The notes: generated by a model not told the origin, from the sequence alone. DNA of 8,732 bases from Caryophanales bacterium UBA4856 (GCA_002399765.1 DHEG01000012.1:1-8732), one strand, 5' to 3'; counted from the first letter of the stretch, positions 1 to 7,230 are shown. Numbers and translations: made by a program.

Positions 1-630
1 ATAATCCAAACCCCTTGCCGCCTGGGCCTTTTGGATTCGCTCGGCTTCGCTGCCAAGCACCGGTATGAATCTCAAAGCCAGGGTCATCATCAGTCCGATG
101 GCGCTAACGGGAATCTTCAAAAGGCCCAAGGGCTTCCCGAACCATTCTATCGAGTAGGCCATATCCAGGGGCTTTGTCGAGGCGGTCAGGACCAACGTCG
201 CCAAAATCATTAGCATTATCCTTTCCACGACATAGGCACAATAGAGAAACGAAGCATAATAGACCGGTCTGTTCCAAGCCTTGAAAGCTATTGCCTGATA
301 TTCCCAACTCGAGTCAGGGACCCAGAAGAACATGTTTATTATCAATATTGCCAACAGCAGCAACCAGATGCCCTTAAGGGCGGAAAGGAACCTCAGGATG
401 GAGATCCTCGCCATGCCCATCCCAGCCAAGAGCAGGAGGAGAACCGCTCCACCTATGGTCATGGACATCGCATAGGGATAGGGACTGGCCTGGTTGGAGC
501 CATAAGGTAGAAAGATTGTGACGATGGCAACCACCAAGAGGAAGAACTTTACCCGGGGATCGAGTCTATGAAGCGGAGTGTTCAGCGGCCTGTAATCGCC
601 GAATGGGGATATGCTTGAGAAACCGCTCAT
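1..630 (-). CDS. ecfT: EcfT, transmembrane subunit of an ECF transporter (3' end beyond the window)
   Basis: This gene encodes the integral membrane scaffold that couples the EcfA1/EcfA2 ATPases to a substrate-binding S component in group II ECF vitamin or metal importers. The first 210 residues are visible. After a short N-terminus (MSGFSSISPFGDYRPLNTPLH), hydrophobic segments lie at about residues 28-42, 53-71, 85-103, 130-150 and 172-190. The visible part ends with a cytoplasmic helix, RIQKAQAARGLDY, which carries the first Ala-Arg-Gly coupling motif (A205-R206-G207) of the family. The second motif and the C-terminus lie off the left edge, since family members are usually about 260 residues. 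The ATG overlaps the ecfA2 stop as ATGA, and AAGG lies five bases upstream, so translation is probably coupled. The identification rests on the ARG helix and on gene order. Confidence 0.93.
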   Translation of the reverse strand, partial: MSGFSSISPFGDYRPLNTPLHRLDPRVKFFLLVVAIVTIFLPYGSNQASPYPYAMSMTIGGAVLLLLLAGMGMARISILRFLSALKGIWLLLLAILIINMFFWVPDSSWEYQAIAFKAWNRPVYYASFLYCAYVVERIMLMILATLVLTASTKPLDMAYSIEWFGKPLGLLKIPVSAIGLMMTLALRFIPVLGSEAERIQKAQAARGLDY

Positions 631-1520
631 AAGCACCTTCTTATCTCTTTGGCCAAGCCTTCGGGAGTCGCGGTCTTGCCCAAATCCAGGCCCAATCCCT
701 TGCGCCTTAGGCATTCGGCATAGGAGAAGATCTCTGGAGGCAGCAAGGAGGCCTTGGCCATGGTCTCCTCATCCCCGAATATGTCTATCGGTTTTCCGTC
801 TGCGATGACCCTTCCGTCTGCCATCACCAAAAGCCGTTGGCAAAGACGGTAGACCAAGTCCATGTAATGGGTGATGAGAAGGACCGTGGTCCCGCTTCTG
901 TTTATGTCCATGAGAGTCTTCTCGAGGTTTTGGGCACTGGACCAATCCAAACCGACGGTGGGCTCATCGAGTATCAGCATTTTGGGCTTGAAGGCCAGGA
1001 TGCCAGCCAAGGCCACCTTCCTTTTCTCCCCGCCCGACAGTTCGAAAGGCGAGCGCTGATAGAAGGCGGGGCCAAGTCCCACGGTCTTTAGGGCCTGTTT
1101 GGCTGCCGTCTTCGCTTCGCTCTCGTTGGCCTTGAAATTCAAAGGGCCTACCATCACGTCGGAAAGAACCGTGTTTTTGAAAAGTTGGGCTTCGGGGAAC
1201 TGAAAGACGATGCCGATGGTCTTCCTAAGCTCCTTCCATCTCTTGATCCTCTTGGGCCTTTTGAGCTTCTCTTTCCCGTTTCTGGTCACCCGAGGCGTCA
1301 TATCGACCACTATTCCTGAAGAATAGGAGATCTTGCCTTTCGTTGGGATGAGAAGCCCGTCGAGGTTTTGGGCCAAAGTCGATTTGCCTGACCCGGTCTT
1401 TCCGGCCAACCCGATGAAGGAGCCTGAGTCGATAAAAAGGCTTATGTCCTTCAAGGCCGCTTTTTGGTAAGGCGTTCCCCTATCATATATGTACGTCAAG
1501 TTGGTTATTTGGATTGACAT
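627..1520 (-). CDS. ecfA2: EcfA2, ATPase subunit of an ECF transporter
   Basis: This is one of the two paralogous ATPases that power the ECF module at the inner face of the membrane. Numbered from the chosen ATG (297 residues), Walker A is GKTGSGKS at 40-47, followed by the Q-loop VFQFPEAQLF (Q107), signature LSGGE at 161-165, Walker B LILD plus E186, and the switch histidine H218 in LLITHYMD. FQFPE.QLF and DEPT.GLD are typical of EcfA2 rather than EcfA1. I chose the ATG ending at 1520 because GGAGG sits five bases upstream. An in-frame TTG at 1532 would add four residues but lacks such a site. The gene overlaps the ecfA1 end by 16 bases and the ecfT start by 4. Two oddities are a lysine/arginine-rich insert around residues 80-100, between Walker A and the Q-loop, and Trp in place of the usual Pro after GLD in the D-loop. 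Confidence 0.95.
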   Translation of the reverse strand: MSIQITNLTYIYDRGTPYQKAALKDISLFIDSGSFIGLAGKTGSGKSTLAQNLDGLLIPTKGKISYSSGIVVDMTPRVTRNGKEKLKRPKRIKRWKELRKTIGIVFQFPEAQLFKNTVLSDVMVGPLNFKANESEAKTAAKQALKTVGLGPAFYQRSPFELSGGEKRKVALAGILAFKPKMLILDEPTVGLDWSSAQNLEKTLMDINRSGTTVLLITHYMDLVYRLCQRLLVMADGRVIADGKPIDIFGDEETMAKASLLPPEIFSYAECLRRKGLGLDLGKTATPEGLAKEIRRCL

Positions 1521-2365
1521 AGTTGCCTCCAAAGTCCTTCAGGATCATCGAATGGGTTTGTCTCGATGCCGGTTTCCTTAAGGCTTTCCCTTATCTGGGC
1601 TTGCAGGGAAGGCTGTACCCCTAGGCTTTGGGCCAAGGCCTTGGTTTCCAGCAGCCTTTTCACCTCGCCTTGGTAGGCCAGCCTGCCGTCTTCAAGGACC
1701 ATCGCCTCATCGAAATCCTTTATTTCCTCGATGTCATGGGTTACGGCGATTATCGTCAAGGAGGGGTTGGCGTTTTTTACCTTCCTCACCAATCCCTCGA
1801 TGTCTTTGCGGGAGACGGGATCGAGCATGCTGGTGGCTTCGTCCAAAAGGAGTATCGCTGGCTTTCGGGCCAATACCCCGGCCAGGGCCACTCTCTGCTT
1901 CTGGCCGCCGGATAGTCTTGAAGGCTCGTCATCGATTCGATCCGCCAACCCGACGGCCGAAATTACGTCCTTTATGATTCCATCCATCTGGCTTGGAGCC
2001 ACTCTGTCATTCTCCAGGCCGAAGGCGATGTCATCCCTGACGGTTGTTCCGACGAACTGGGAGTCGGGGTTTTGGAAGACGAGACCGATCCGGTGGTTTA
2101 TGAGCTTGTCTACGTTGTCGTCCGTGACCAGCGTGTCGTCTATGTATAGGCGACCGGACGTGGGGATCAGAAGACCGGCAATGATTTTCAGAAGGGTCGA
2201 TTTGCCCGATCCGTTTGGCCCCAACAAGGCAATCCTTTGGCCTTTCGGAAAAGAAAGCGACAGATCCTGCAGAGCCATGCGGGACTGTTGGGCATAGGAA
2301 AAGGAAAGGTGGCTGAACGCTACCGCAAAGGTTTCAACTGCCATCGTCTCCCTGGCTTCAGCCAT
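1505..2365 (-). CDS. ecfA1: EcfA1, ATPase subunit of an ECF transporter
   Basis: This is the partner ATPase of EcfA2. The two form a heterodimer whose ATP cycle reorients the S component through EcfT. In 286 residues it shows Walker A GPNGSGKS at 49-56, Q98 in VFQNPDSQF, signature LSGGQKQR at 151-158, Walker B ILLLD at 171-175 with catalytic E176, the D-loop DEATSMLDP that marks EcfA1, and H210 in AVTHD. A C-terminal extension of about 60 residues matches the EcfA dimerisation region. The ATG ending at 2365 is preceded by AAGGAGG four bases away, a near-ideal ribosome site. A second in-frame ATG at residue 8 is less well placed. Only 9 bases separate it from the small membrane-protein gene upstream. 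No active-site residue is missing. Confidence 0.95.
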   Translation of the reverse strand: MAEARETMAVETFAVAFSHLSFSYAQQSRMALQDLSLSFPKGQRIALLGPNGSGKSTLLKIIAGLLIPTSGRLYIDDTLVTDDNVDKLINHRIGLVFQNPDSQFVGTTVRDDIAFGLENDRVAPSQMDGIIKDVISAVGLADRIDDEPSRLSGGQKQRVALAGVLARKPAILLLDEATSMLDPVSRKDIEGLVRKVKNANPSLTIIAVTHDIEEIKDFDEAMVLEDGRLAYQGEVKRLLETKALAQSLGVQPSLQAQIRESLKETGIETNPFDDPEGLWRQLCQSK

Positions 2366-2374
2366 CGTCCCTCC

Positions 2375-2749
2375 TTACAAAATCAGGCGATCGTCATATT
2401 TGCCATCTTTTACGTCTTCGATGGTCTCCGCTGATAGTCTATTACCTTTTTCCTTCGCTTCCTTGCGCATCGCCTTAAGTATGGCTTTGCGATGATGCTT
2501 GATTCGGGCGGGCCTGGGATCTTTCTTCACGTCCCGGTATTTGCGATACGTGAAGCCCAGATGGACCAGCAGGGCCAAGGCGAACAACCCACCCCAAACC
2601 CAAAGGGCCACGATCCTTACGGTGGAGCCGGCCTCGTTTGCCAAATACCAAAAGACCGTAAGCCCCATCAAGAAACATAAGGCGATAAGGGAAACCCCCA
2701 GGAGGTATTTCCTCCAGGGGAAGTGGATTTCATTTTTTCTGGGGGACAT
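2375..2749 (-). CDS. small two-helix membrane protein, function unknown
   Basis: I do not recognise this 124-residue protein. It has a short basic N-terminus and two strongly hydrophobic stretches at about residues 15-37 and 46-67. A highly charged tail follows, basic from about 69 to 102 (KYRDVKKDPRPARIKHHRK) and acidic near the end. By the positive-inside tendency, both termini are probably cytoplasmic. The gene overlaps the dCMP deaminase end by 20 bases and ends 9 bases before ecfA1, so it is almost certainly in the same transcript. No good Shine-Dalgarno lies before its ATG, which suggests coupling to translation of the upstream gene. A GGAGG-containing hairpin lies inside codons 10-18. 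A role tied to the ECF transporter would be a guess from position alone. It could equally be a lineage-specific membrane protein. Confidence 0.75.
   Translation of the reverse strand: MSPRKNEIHFPWRKYLLGVSLIALCFLMGLTVFWYLANEAGSTVRIVALWVWGGLFALALLVHLGFTYRKYRDVKKDPRPARIKHHRKAILKAMRKEAKEKGNRLSAETIEDVKDGKYDDRLIL
2696..2720 (-). repeat. inverted repeat / potential mRNA hairpin near the start of the small membrane-protein gene
   Basis: On the minus-strand RNA, CCCC-U-GGAGG pairs with CCUCC-U-GGGG around a five-base AAAUA loop. This gives nine G-C or A-U pairs and one U-U mismatch. The structure lies about 30-55 bases after the ATG and would bury a GGAGG motif. Coding constraint alone could produce it, so its function is uncertain. 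Confidence 0.4.
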
Positions 2750-3281
2750 ATTTTATCGAGCCAAAGTCTATGGCCGGGATTCGGCCGGTATAGCGCTTTT
2801 GCTTGATCCCGGCCATGGTCAAAAGCTTCCTGGAAGCCTCCTCGATATCGGTGTCATGGTATTTGTCGTCCATGAACACCATCTCCTTTATGCCGGCCTG
2901 GATTATGGCCTTGGCACATTCGTTGCAGGGGAAAAGGGTGACATAGAGGATGGAGCCCCTTATGTCCTTGTTGGAATTCAGGATGGCGTTCAGCTCGGCA
3001 TGGCAAACGTAGAGGTACTTGTTGTCCAAGTCGCTCTTGTTGGTCCTTGACCAAGGCACCTTGGCGTCGTCGATCCCCGAAGGCATGCCGTTATAGCCCA
3101 AGGACAAGACCTTGTGGTCGGGTGAGATTATGGCGGCCCCGACCTTGGTGTTGGGGTCCTTCGACCGCAAAGCCGAAAGGATCGCAATCGACATGAAATA
3201 TTCATCCCAGGATATGTGGTTGACCTTTATGTCTTCCGGTTTGTCGGTCAACACCTTCGCCACCGGCTCTTTGTTTGCCAT
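2730..3281 (-). CDS. dCMP deaminase (ComEB/deoxycytidylate deaminase family)
   Basis: This enzyme hydrolyses dCMP to dUMP and ammonia in the cytoplasm, supplying thymidylate synthase with substrate. The 183-residue protein carries the zinc-dependent cytidine deaminase motifs. HAELNAI gives zinc ligand H94 and the proton-shuttling E96, and PCNECAK gives zinc ligands C119 and C122. SKDPNTKVGA (40-49) and LGYNGMP (61-67) are typical of the dCMP branch rather than of tRNA adenosine or guanine deaminases. Length fits single-domain dCMP deaminases. About 22 residues precede the conserved ISWDEYFM start of the fold, slightly long, but the ATG ending at 3281 is supported by GGAAGGG about ten bases upstream. 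It is the first gene of the minus-strand operon, overlapping the next gene by 20 bases. Its link to an ECF importer looks organisational rather than biochemical. Confidence 0.93.
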   Translation of the reverse strand: MANKEPVAKVLTDKPEDIKVNHISWDEYFMSIAILSALRSKDPNTKVGAAIISPDHKVLSLGYNGMPSGIDDAKVPWSRTNKSDLDNKYLYVCHAELNAILNSNKDIRGSILYVTLFPCNECAKAIIQAGIKEMVFMDDKYHDTDIEEASRKLLTMAGIKQKRYTGRIPAIDFGSIKYVPQKK

Positions 3282-3291
3282 TGCTTGACTG

Positions 3292-3323
3292 CCCTTCCAT
3301 AAGGGAAAGCGAGACCCTCCCTT
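3292..3323 (-). promoter_or_regulatory. leader of the dCMP deaminase operon with two competing stems, one covering the ribosome site
   Basis: In the minus-strand leader, AAGGGA (3323-3318) can pair with TCCCTT (3306-3301). The same CCCTT can instead pair with AAGGG (3296-3292), which is the Shine-Dalgarno before the deaminase ATG. The two pairings exclude each other, which is the geometry of a translational switch. The stems are short (6 and 5 pairs) and this may be chance in a purine-rich leader. Confidence 0.25.
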
Positions 3324-3356
3324 TCACCTATAATATTGTATGACTTAGGGGAAAAG

Positions 3357-3385
3357 ATTATAAAGCCATGCGGAATGCTTAAAAA
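3357..3385 (-). promoter_or_regulatory. candidate promoter of the dCMP deaminase-ECF operon
   Basis: A perfect TATAAT (3362-3357) lies on the minus strand about 75 bases before the deaminase ATG. The hexamer 17 bases upstream, TTTTTA (3385-3380), matches the -35 consensus at only three positions. A leader of about 70 bases would result. The call rests mainly on the -10 box and on position. Confidence 0.35.
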
Positions 3386-3404
3386 GAAGCCTTTTGTGGC
3401 AATA

Positions 3405-3454
3405 TCAACCATAAGTTGAGCGCATAATAGCCAAACGGTTGTGAGATTCAACCG
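3405..3454 (+). promoter_or_regulatory. pair of related inverted repeats, candidate operators in the divergent control region
   Basis: The first dyad is TCAAC (3405-3409), CATAA, then GTTGA (3415-3419). The second is CGGTTG (3436-3441), TGAGATT, then CAACCG (3449-3454), a perfect 6-bp stem. Both use the half-site (T)CAAC(C), and TCAACC recurs exactly 43 bases apart (3405 and 3448). The dyad centres are 33 bases apart, close to three helical turns. They lie upstream of the exporter's -10 box, so a bound regulator could control either operon. No regulator gene is in the window. Confidence 0.4.
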
Positions 3455-3485
3455 CACGATTATGTGTTTGGTCGCTGGCCGAATA

Positions 3486-3491
3486 TATAAT
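3486..3491 (+). promoter_or_regulatory. candidate -10 box of the ABC exporter operon
   Basis: TATAAT is perfect and ends 23 bases before the ATG of the first exporter gene, leaving room for a short leader with AGAGGG (3503-3508) as ribosome site. No acceptable -35 hexamer stands 16-18 bases upstream (TGTGTT at the 17-base position). A weak -35 would fit activator dependence and the dyads just upstream, but that is inference. Confidence 0.4.
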
Positions 3492-3514
3492 TTGGCCTGA
3501 AAGAGGGACGAAAC

Positions 3515-5341
3515 ATGAGCAAAAAGGAAAATGAATTGTTTAAGAACTTGGTGAGCAACATACGGTATGTAAACAAAGAGGCCGTCACGACCGACAAGTG
3601 GTTTGCGTTCGACGTACCCGCCTACGCCATCTCCTCGGTATTGGCGCCTTTGGGTTTGGTCTTCATGTTGCCCCTTGTCATCCAATTCGTCTCCGATGGG
3701 ACCTCCCTGAAAGACTTTGCCATATACCTTTGTATTGCCATCGCGATCTATGGCGTCTTCGTGTTCGTGCAAAGCCTGTCGATCACCCGCATCGGTCTCA
3801 ATGCCACCCAGACCAGGCTCACCAAAGGGTGGCCTGAATTTGGAAAAAAGTGCATGGAGTGTGACTATTCCCACTTCGAGCCCGGAAAGTATTCCGACAT
3901 GAGGGCCGCGGCCGAAAGGTCGTTGGATAGCAACTGGATCGGCTATGAACTAGCCCTACGCGACTTCCCTTTGTTCCTGGGCGCCCTGTTGGGCTCTTTG
4001 GCCTATGCGGTATGGACCGCCTTCATATCGCCCTGGGTATTCCTCTTGTTGGTGGGGATGGCCTTGGCCCATGTCCTTTTGACCTTCTGGTCCCAAAACC
4101 AATACAACAAGGACAAGGACAAGGAGGGCAATCTGGAGAAAGTGGGCTATTACTATACCGATGTCGCCAAGGACTCCAAGATGGGCAAGGACATAAGGAA
4201 CTACCGCCTTCAGCCTTTCATATCAGAAAAGAACTCCGCCAATTCCAAAGCCTATGGCAAAATGCAGAACCATTTTGCCAGGCTCTTGATGCTTCCGAGC
4301 GCCAGCGATGCCCTGTTCATGGTGGGGAGGGACATCTTGGCCTATGCGATCCTTATAGGCCTTTATCTGGATGGCCAGATCACGCTTTCTTCCTTCAGCT
4401 TGATGATAGGCATCGTGACTGGTTTCTCCACTTTCCTTTCCACGGCGGTGACCAAGTTCTCCAGCCTCGTCAATTGCTCCGAACACATCTCCCGCTATCG
4501 TGAGTTTCTCGATCTCCCCGATGAGATGAAACGGGAGGGAGGCTTGGATCCCAAGGCCTTGCCTACCCCGGTTACCATCGAGTTCAGGCATGTGTCTTTC
4601 AAATACCCTGACTCCGACAAATGGATAATCCATGACCTGAATCTCTTGATAAAGCCTGGCGAAAAACTGGCCTTGGTAGGGGTGAACGGTGCCGGCAAGA
4701 CCACCATAGTCAAATTGCTGTCCGGCCTCTATTACCCGACTGAGGGGGACATCCTGATAGATGGGAAGTCCTTGAAAGACCTTGATATCGAAAAGTACTA
4801 TTCGTCGCTCTCGGTCATCAACCAAGACAGCGAGGCCTTCCCCTATTCGGTGAAGACCAACGTTATCGGAAACTCGGGCTGGGACCAGGCCCAATTCGAC
4901 AAAGCGCTCACGCAGGCTGGGATCAAGGACGTGGTGGATAGATTGCCCAAGAAGGAAGAAACGTTCCTTACCACCGATTTGGATCCCAAGGGCGTGAACC
5001 TGTCGGGCGGTCAGGTGCAAAAGCTTTTGCTGGCCAGGGCTTTGTATCGGGATGGGAAGATCTTGATCCTGGACGAGCCGACCGCCGCCTTGGACCCCAT
5101 CGCCGAAAGCGAGCTCTATCAGGAATATGGGAGCCTCACGGTCGGCAAGACCTCGGTATTCATATCCCACCGCCTTGCCTCGACCAGGTTCTGCGATCGG
5201 ATAATCCTCCTCGAACAAGGTCAGATAATTGAGGAAGGGACGCATGAGGAGCTTCTTAGAAAAGGTGGGGAGTATGCCAAGATGTTCGCCGTACAGGCCC
5301 ATTACTACAAGGAAGGCAATAGGGAGGAGGGCAACATATGA
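3515..5341 (+). CDS. ABC exporter half-transporter, fused permease-ATPase (first of a pair)
   Basis: This 608-residue protein has an N-terminal type I exporter membrane domain (hydrophobic stretches near 33-56, 67-90, 153-171, 172-190, 266-286 and 290-312) and a C-terminal ATPase from about 352. The ATPase shows A-loop Tyr in FKYPDS (Y364), Walker A GVNGAGKT (389-396), Q437, signature LSGGQ (496-500), Walker B ILILD (516-520) with E521, and switch H552. GKDIR (224-228), between membrane segments, recurs in the partner and probably belongs to a coupling loop. The family is the Bacillota group that ends STRFCDRI...GTHEELL...MFAVQAHYY. I see no signal peptide and no peptidase domain, so it is not a peptidase-containing bacteriocin exporter. 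It overlaps the next gene by 4 bases, and the two most likely form a heterodimer. The substrate cannot be read from sequence; a drug, lipid or peptide is possible. Confidence 0.9.
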   Translation: MSKKENELFKNLVSNIRYVNKEAVTTDKWFAFDVPAYAISSVLAPLGLVFMLPLVIQFVSDGTSLKDFAIYLCIAIAIYGVFVFVQSLSITRIGLNATQTRLTKGWPEFGKKCMECDYSHFEPGKYSDMRAAAERSLDSNWIGYELALRDFPLFLGALLGSLAYAVWTAFISPWVFLLLVGMALAHVLLTFWSQNQYNKDKDKEGNLEKVGYYYTDVAKDSKMGKDIRNYRLQPFISEKNSANSKAYGKMQNHFARLLMLPSASDALFMVGRDILAYAILIGLYLDGQITLSSFSLMIGIVTGFSTFLSTAVTKFSSLVNCSEHISRYREFLDLPDEMKREGGLDPKALPTPVTIEFRHVSFKYPDSDKWIIHDLNLLIKPGEKLALVGVNGAGKTTIVKLLSGLYYPTEGDILIDGKSLKDLDIEKYYSSLSVINQDSEAFPYSVKTNVIGNSGWDQAQFDKALTQAGIKDVVDRLPKKEETFLTTDLDPKGVNLSGGQVQKLLLARALYRDGKILILDEPTAALDPIAESELYQEYGSLTVGKTSVFISHRLASTRFCDRIILLEQGQIIEEGTHEELLRKGGEYAKMFAVQAHYYKEGNREEGNI

Positions 5342-7167
5342 AAAAGTTCTTCGAGGAGATAGCCCTGATTTGGCGGATCGATTGGGTCTCGGGCCTATTG
5401 ATATTCATAAATCCGCTCTTGCAGTCCACTTTGCCCTTCTTTCCGGTAATCTTCGGCGCCAACATAGTCAACCTGTTGCTCGCCGATGCCGCCCTTTCCA
5501 CGATAATGGTCCAGGTCTACTGGATGACGGGCCTGACCTTCGTCTTTTCCCTGGCCTATGCCTTCACCAGCATGATGTTCGACAGAAGGCAAAACACCCT
5601 ATACTTCGAATTCAACCAAGAAATCATAAACAAGGGCCTCTCCTTGCCCTACTCCTATTTGGACAGCGAACAGTGCAAAGACCTTCTGAGGAAGGCGCAC
5701 GATTCGAACAACATGTTCGGCGGCATTGGGAATCTGGCCTCTAACATGAGCAGCTTAGTCCAGTCCTTGGTATCCCTCGCCTACTCCGTGATCCTGTTCA
5801 ACGCGGTTTTGAGTGCAGGCATCTACGACCCGAGCAAAGCCGATGGCAGTCTTGGCTATGCCTTCCTGGCCAATCCCTGGTCGACGGCTTTGGTCATAGG
5901 CGTGGTGATAGTCAGCGTTTTCATTACCCTGTTGGGTTCCTTGATCCTCAACATCTATTTTGTGAAGGCCATGGACAAGATGCAGGATTCGAACAGGATG
6001 TTTGGCGTGTTGGTCAACATCCTCGAGGATCCCAAACGGGGCAAGGACATAAGGATATTCGGGATGAAGGAAGGAATGACAAAGGCCATGGACCTTGCCG
6101 ATGAATCCTTCAACAAGGCCTTGTTTCCCATGAAGGGGAAGGCGGGCATATCGACTTTGGTCACCACCTTTGCCTCCTTGCTCTTGGTCCTGGCGGCCTA
6201 TCTCTTCTATGGCTTCCAGGCCTGGTATGGCATCATCTCCATCGGCTCGATCTTGATTGCGGCTGGGGCAGTAACCGGCCTTTCCAGTGCCTTGAACACC
6301 ATGGTCTCAAGCGCGGTGAACCTAGTGCCTGGCGTGAAGGCCATCGGCTATTATCTGGATTTCCTAAAGGTAAAACCCCAGGAGAGCGGAACGGAAAAGG
6401 TCGAGGGGCTCACCCGTCCCTATGTCTTCTCCTTCAACCACGTGTGGTTCAAGTATCCCAATAGTGCTGAGTGGGCCCTGGAAGACGTCTCCTTCACCAT
6501 AAAGCCCGGGACAAAAATGGCCGTGGTCGGGAGGAACGGAGCCGGAAAGTCCACCATCGTAAAGCTTTTGACCAGGTTCTATGAGCCGACCAAGGGAAAC
6601 ATCACCATCAATGGCAAGGACATCGAATCGTTCGATTTCGCTGAATACCAGAAGGTCATCGCCGTGGTCTTCCAAGACTTCACCATCTTCGACTACACCA
6701 TCGGGGAGAACGTGGCCGGCTCCCAAGAGGAAGACAAGGATCGGATGGACCAAGACCTCAAGATCGCCGGAGTCTACGATAGGATCCAGAGCCTTCCCAA
6801 GAAAGAAGATACCTATTGCAACACCAGGCTTTCCAAGGACGGGATACTCTTCTCCGGTGGCGAATCCCAAAAGATCGCCATCGCCAGGGCTTTGTACAAG
6901 GATTCCCCTCTCATCGCCTTGGACGAGCCTACCTCCGCCCTCGACCCTATGGCCGAGCAGGAGATCTACAATTCATTCGGGAGCCTGGTGGAGGGGAAGA
7001 CATCTGTATTCATCTCCCACCGTATGTCATCCACCAGGTTCTGCGACCGGATCATTGTCATAGACAAGGGCAAGCTGGTCGAGGATGGCACCCACGATTC
7101 GCTCATGAAGATACCGAATGGAATCTACCGGAGGATGTTCGAGGCACAGGCCCAATATTATAGATAG
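5338..7167 (+). CDS. ABC exporter half-transporter, fused permease-ATPase (second of a pair)
   Basis: This 609-residue paralogue of the preceding protein starts at an ATG within the ATGA overlap. Its domain order is the same: membrane domain to about 345, then ATPase. Hydrophobic segments lie near 18-48, 59-80, 140-160, 183-208, 270-295 and 298-320. Motifs are Y373 in FKYPNS, Walker A GRNGAGKS (398-405), Q446 in VVFQDF, signature FSGGE (506-510), Walker B LIALD (525-529) with catalytic E530, D-loop SALDP and switch H561. The signature is the only deviating ATPase motif (Phe for Leu, Glu for Gln), so the composite site formed with the partner's Walker A may be the weaker one. GKDIR (235-239) and STRFCDRI (565-572) match the partner. 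No hairpin terminator follows directly, so transcripts may run into tRNA-Val and stop at its terminator. Confidence 0.9.
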   Translation: MKKFFEEIALIWRIDWVSGLLIFINPLLQSTLPFFPVIFGANIVNLLLADAALSTIMVQVYWMTGLTFVFSLAYAFTSMMFDRRQNTLYFEFNQEIINKGLSLPYSYLDSEQCKDLLRKAHDSNNMFGGIGNLASNMSSLVQSLVSLAYSVILFNAVLSAGIYDPSKADGSLGYAFLANPWSTALVIGVVIVSVFITLLGSLILNIYFVKAMDKMQDSNRMFGVLVNILEDPKRGKDIRIFGMKEGMTKAMDLADESFNKALFPMKGKAGISTLVTTFASLLLVLAAYLFYGFQAWYGIISIGSILIAAGAVTGLSSALNTMVSSAVNLVPGVKAIGYYLDFLKVKPQESGTEKVEGLTRPYVFSFNHVWFKYPNSAEWALEDVSFTIKPGTKMAVVGRNGAGKSTIVKLLTRFYEPTKGNITINGKDIESFDFAEYQKVIAVVFQDFTIFDYTIGENVAGSQEEDKDRMDQDLKIAGVYDRIQSLPKKEDTYCNTRLSKDGILFSGGESQKIAIARALYKDSPLIALDEPTSALDPMAEQEIYNSFGSLVEGKTSVFISHRMSSTRFCDRIIVIDKGKLVEDGTHDSLMKIPNGIYRRMFEAQAQYYR

Positions 7168-7190
7168 CCACATTATTTTCGTTCCCTAGG

Positions 7191-7218
7191 TTGACTTAAG
7201 TGCCCTGTATGATAAAAT
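7191..7218 (+). promoter_or_regulatory. promoter of tRNA-Val
   Basis: TTGACT (7191-7196) and TAAAAT (7213-7218) match the -35 and -10 consensus at five of six positions each, with a 16-base spacer. The -10 box ends 12 bases before the tRNA, giving a short 5' leader. Confidence 0.75.
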
Positions 7219-7230
7219 CTACATTCGCCT

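Noticed and set aside
1521..1532. An upstream TTG start for ecfA2.
   Set aside because: GGAGG lies between this TTG and the ATG at 1520, at the right distance for the ATG. The four extra residues are not needed.
1731..2297. A 188-codon plus-strand frame inside ecfA1.
   Set aside because: It is the antisense of a gene with complete Walker A, signature and Walker B motifs.
3329..3334. TATAAT on the plus strand in the divergent region.
   Set aside because: It is about 180 bases before the exporter ATG with no fitting -35. The TATAAT at 3486 is better placed.
3248..3874. A 208-codon minus-strand frame spanning the divergent control region.
   Set aside because: It overlaps the exporter start and the deaminase start in the wrong frame and crosses the promoter region. 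The product looks random.
4223..5302. A 359-codon open frame antisense to the first exporter gene.
   Set aside because: The sense strand carries all ABC ATPase motifs. Long antisense frames are common opposite GC-rich genes, and this one shows no recognisable domain.
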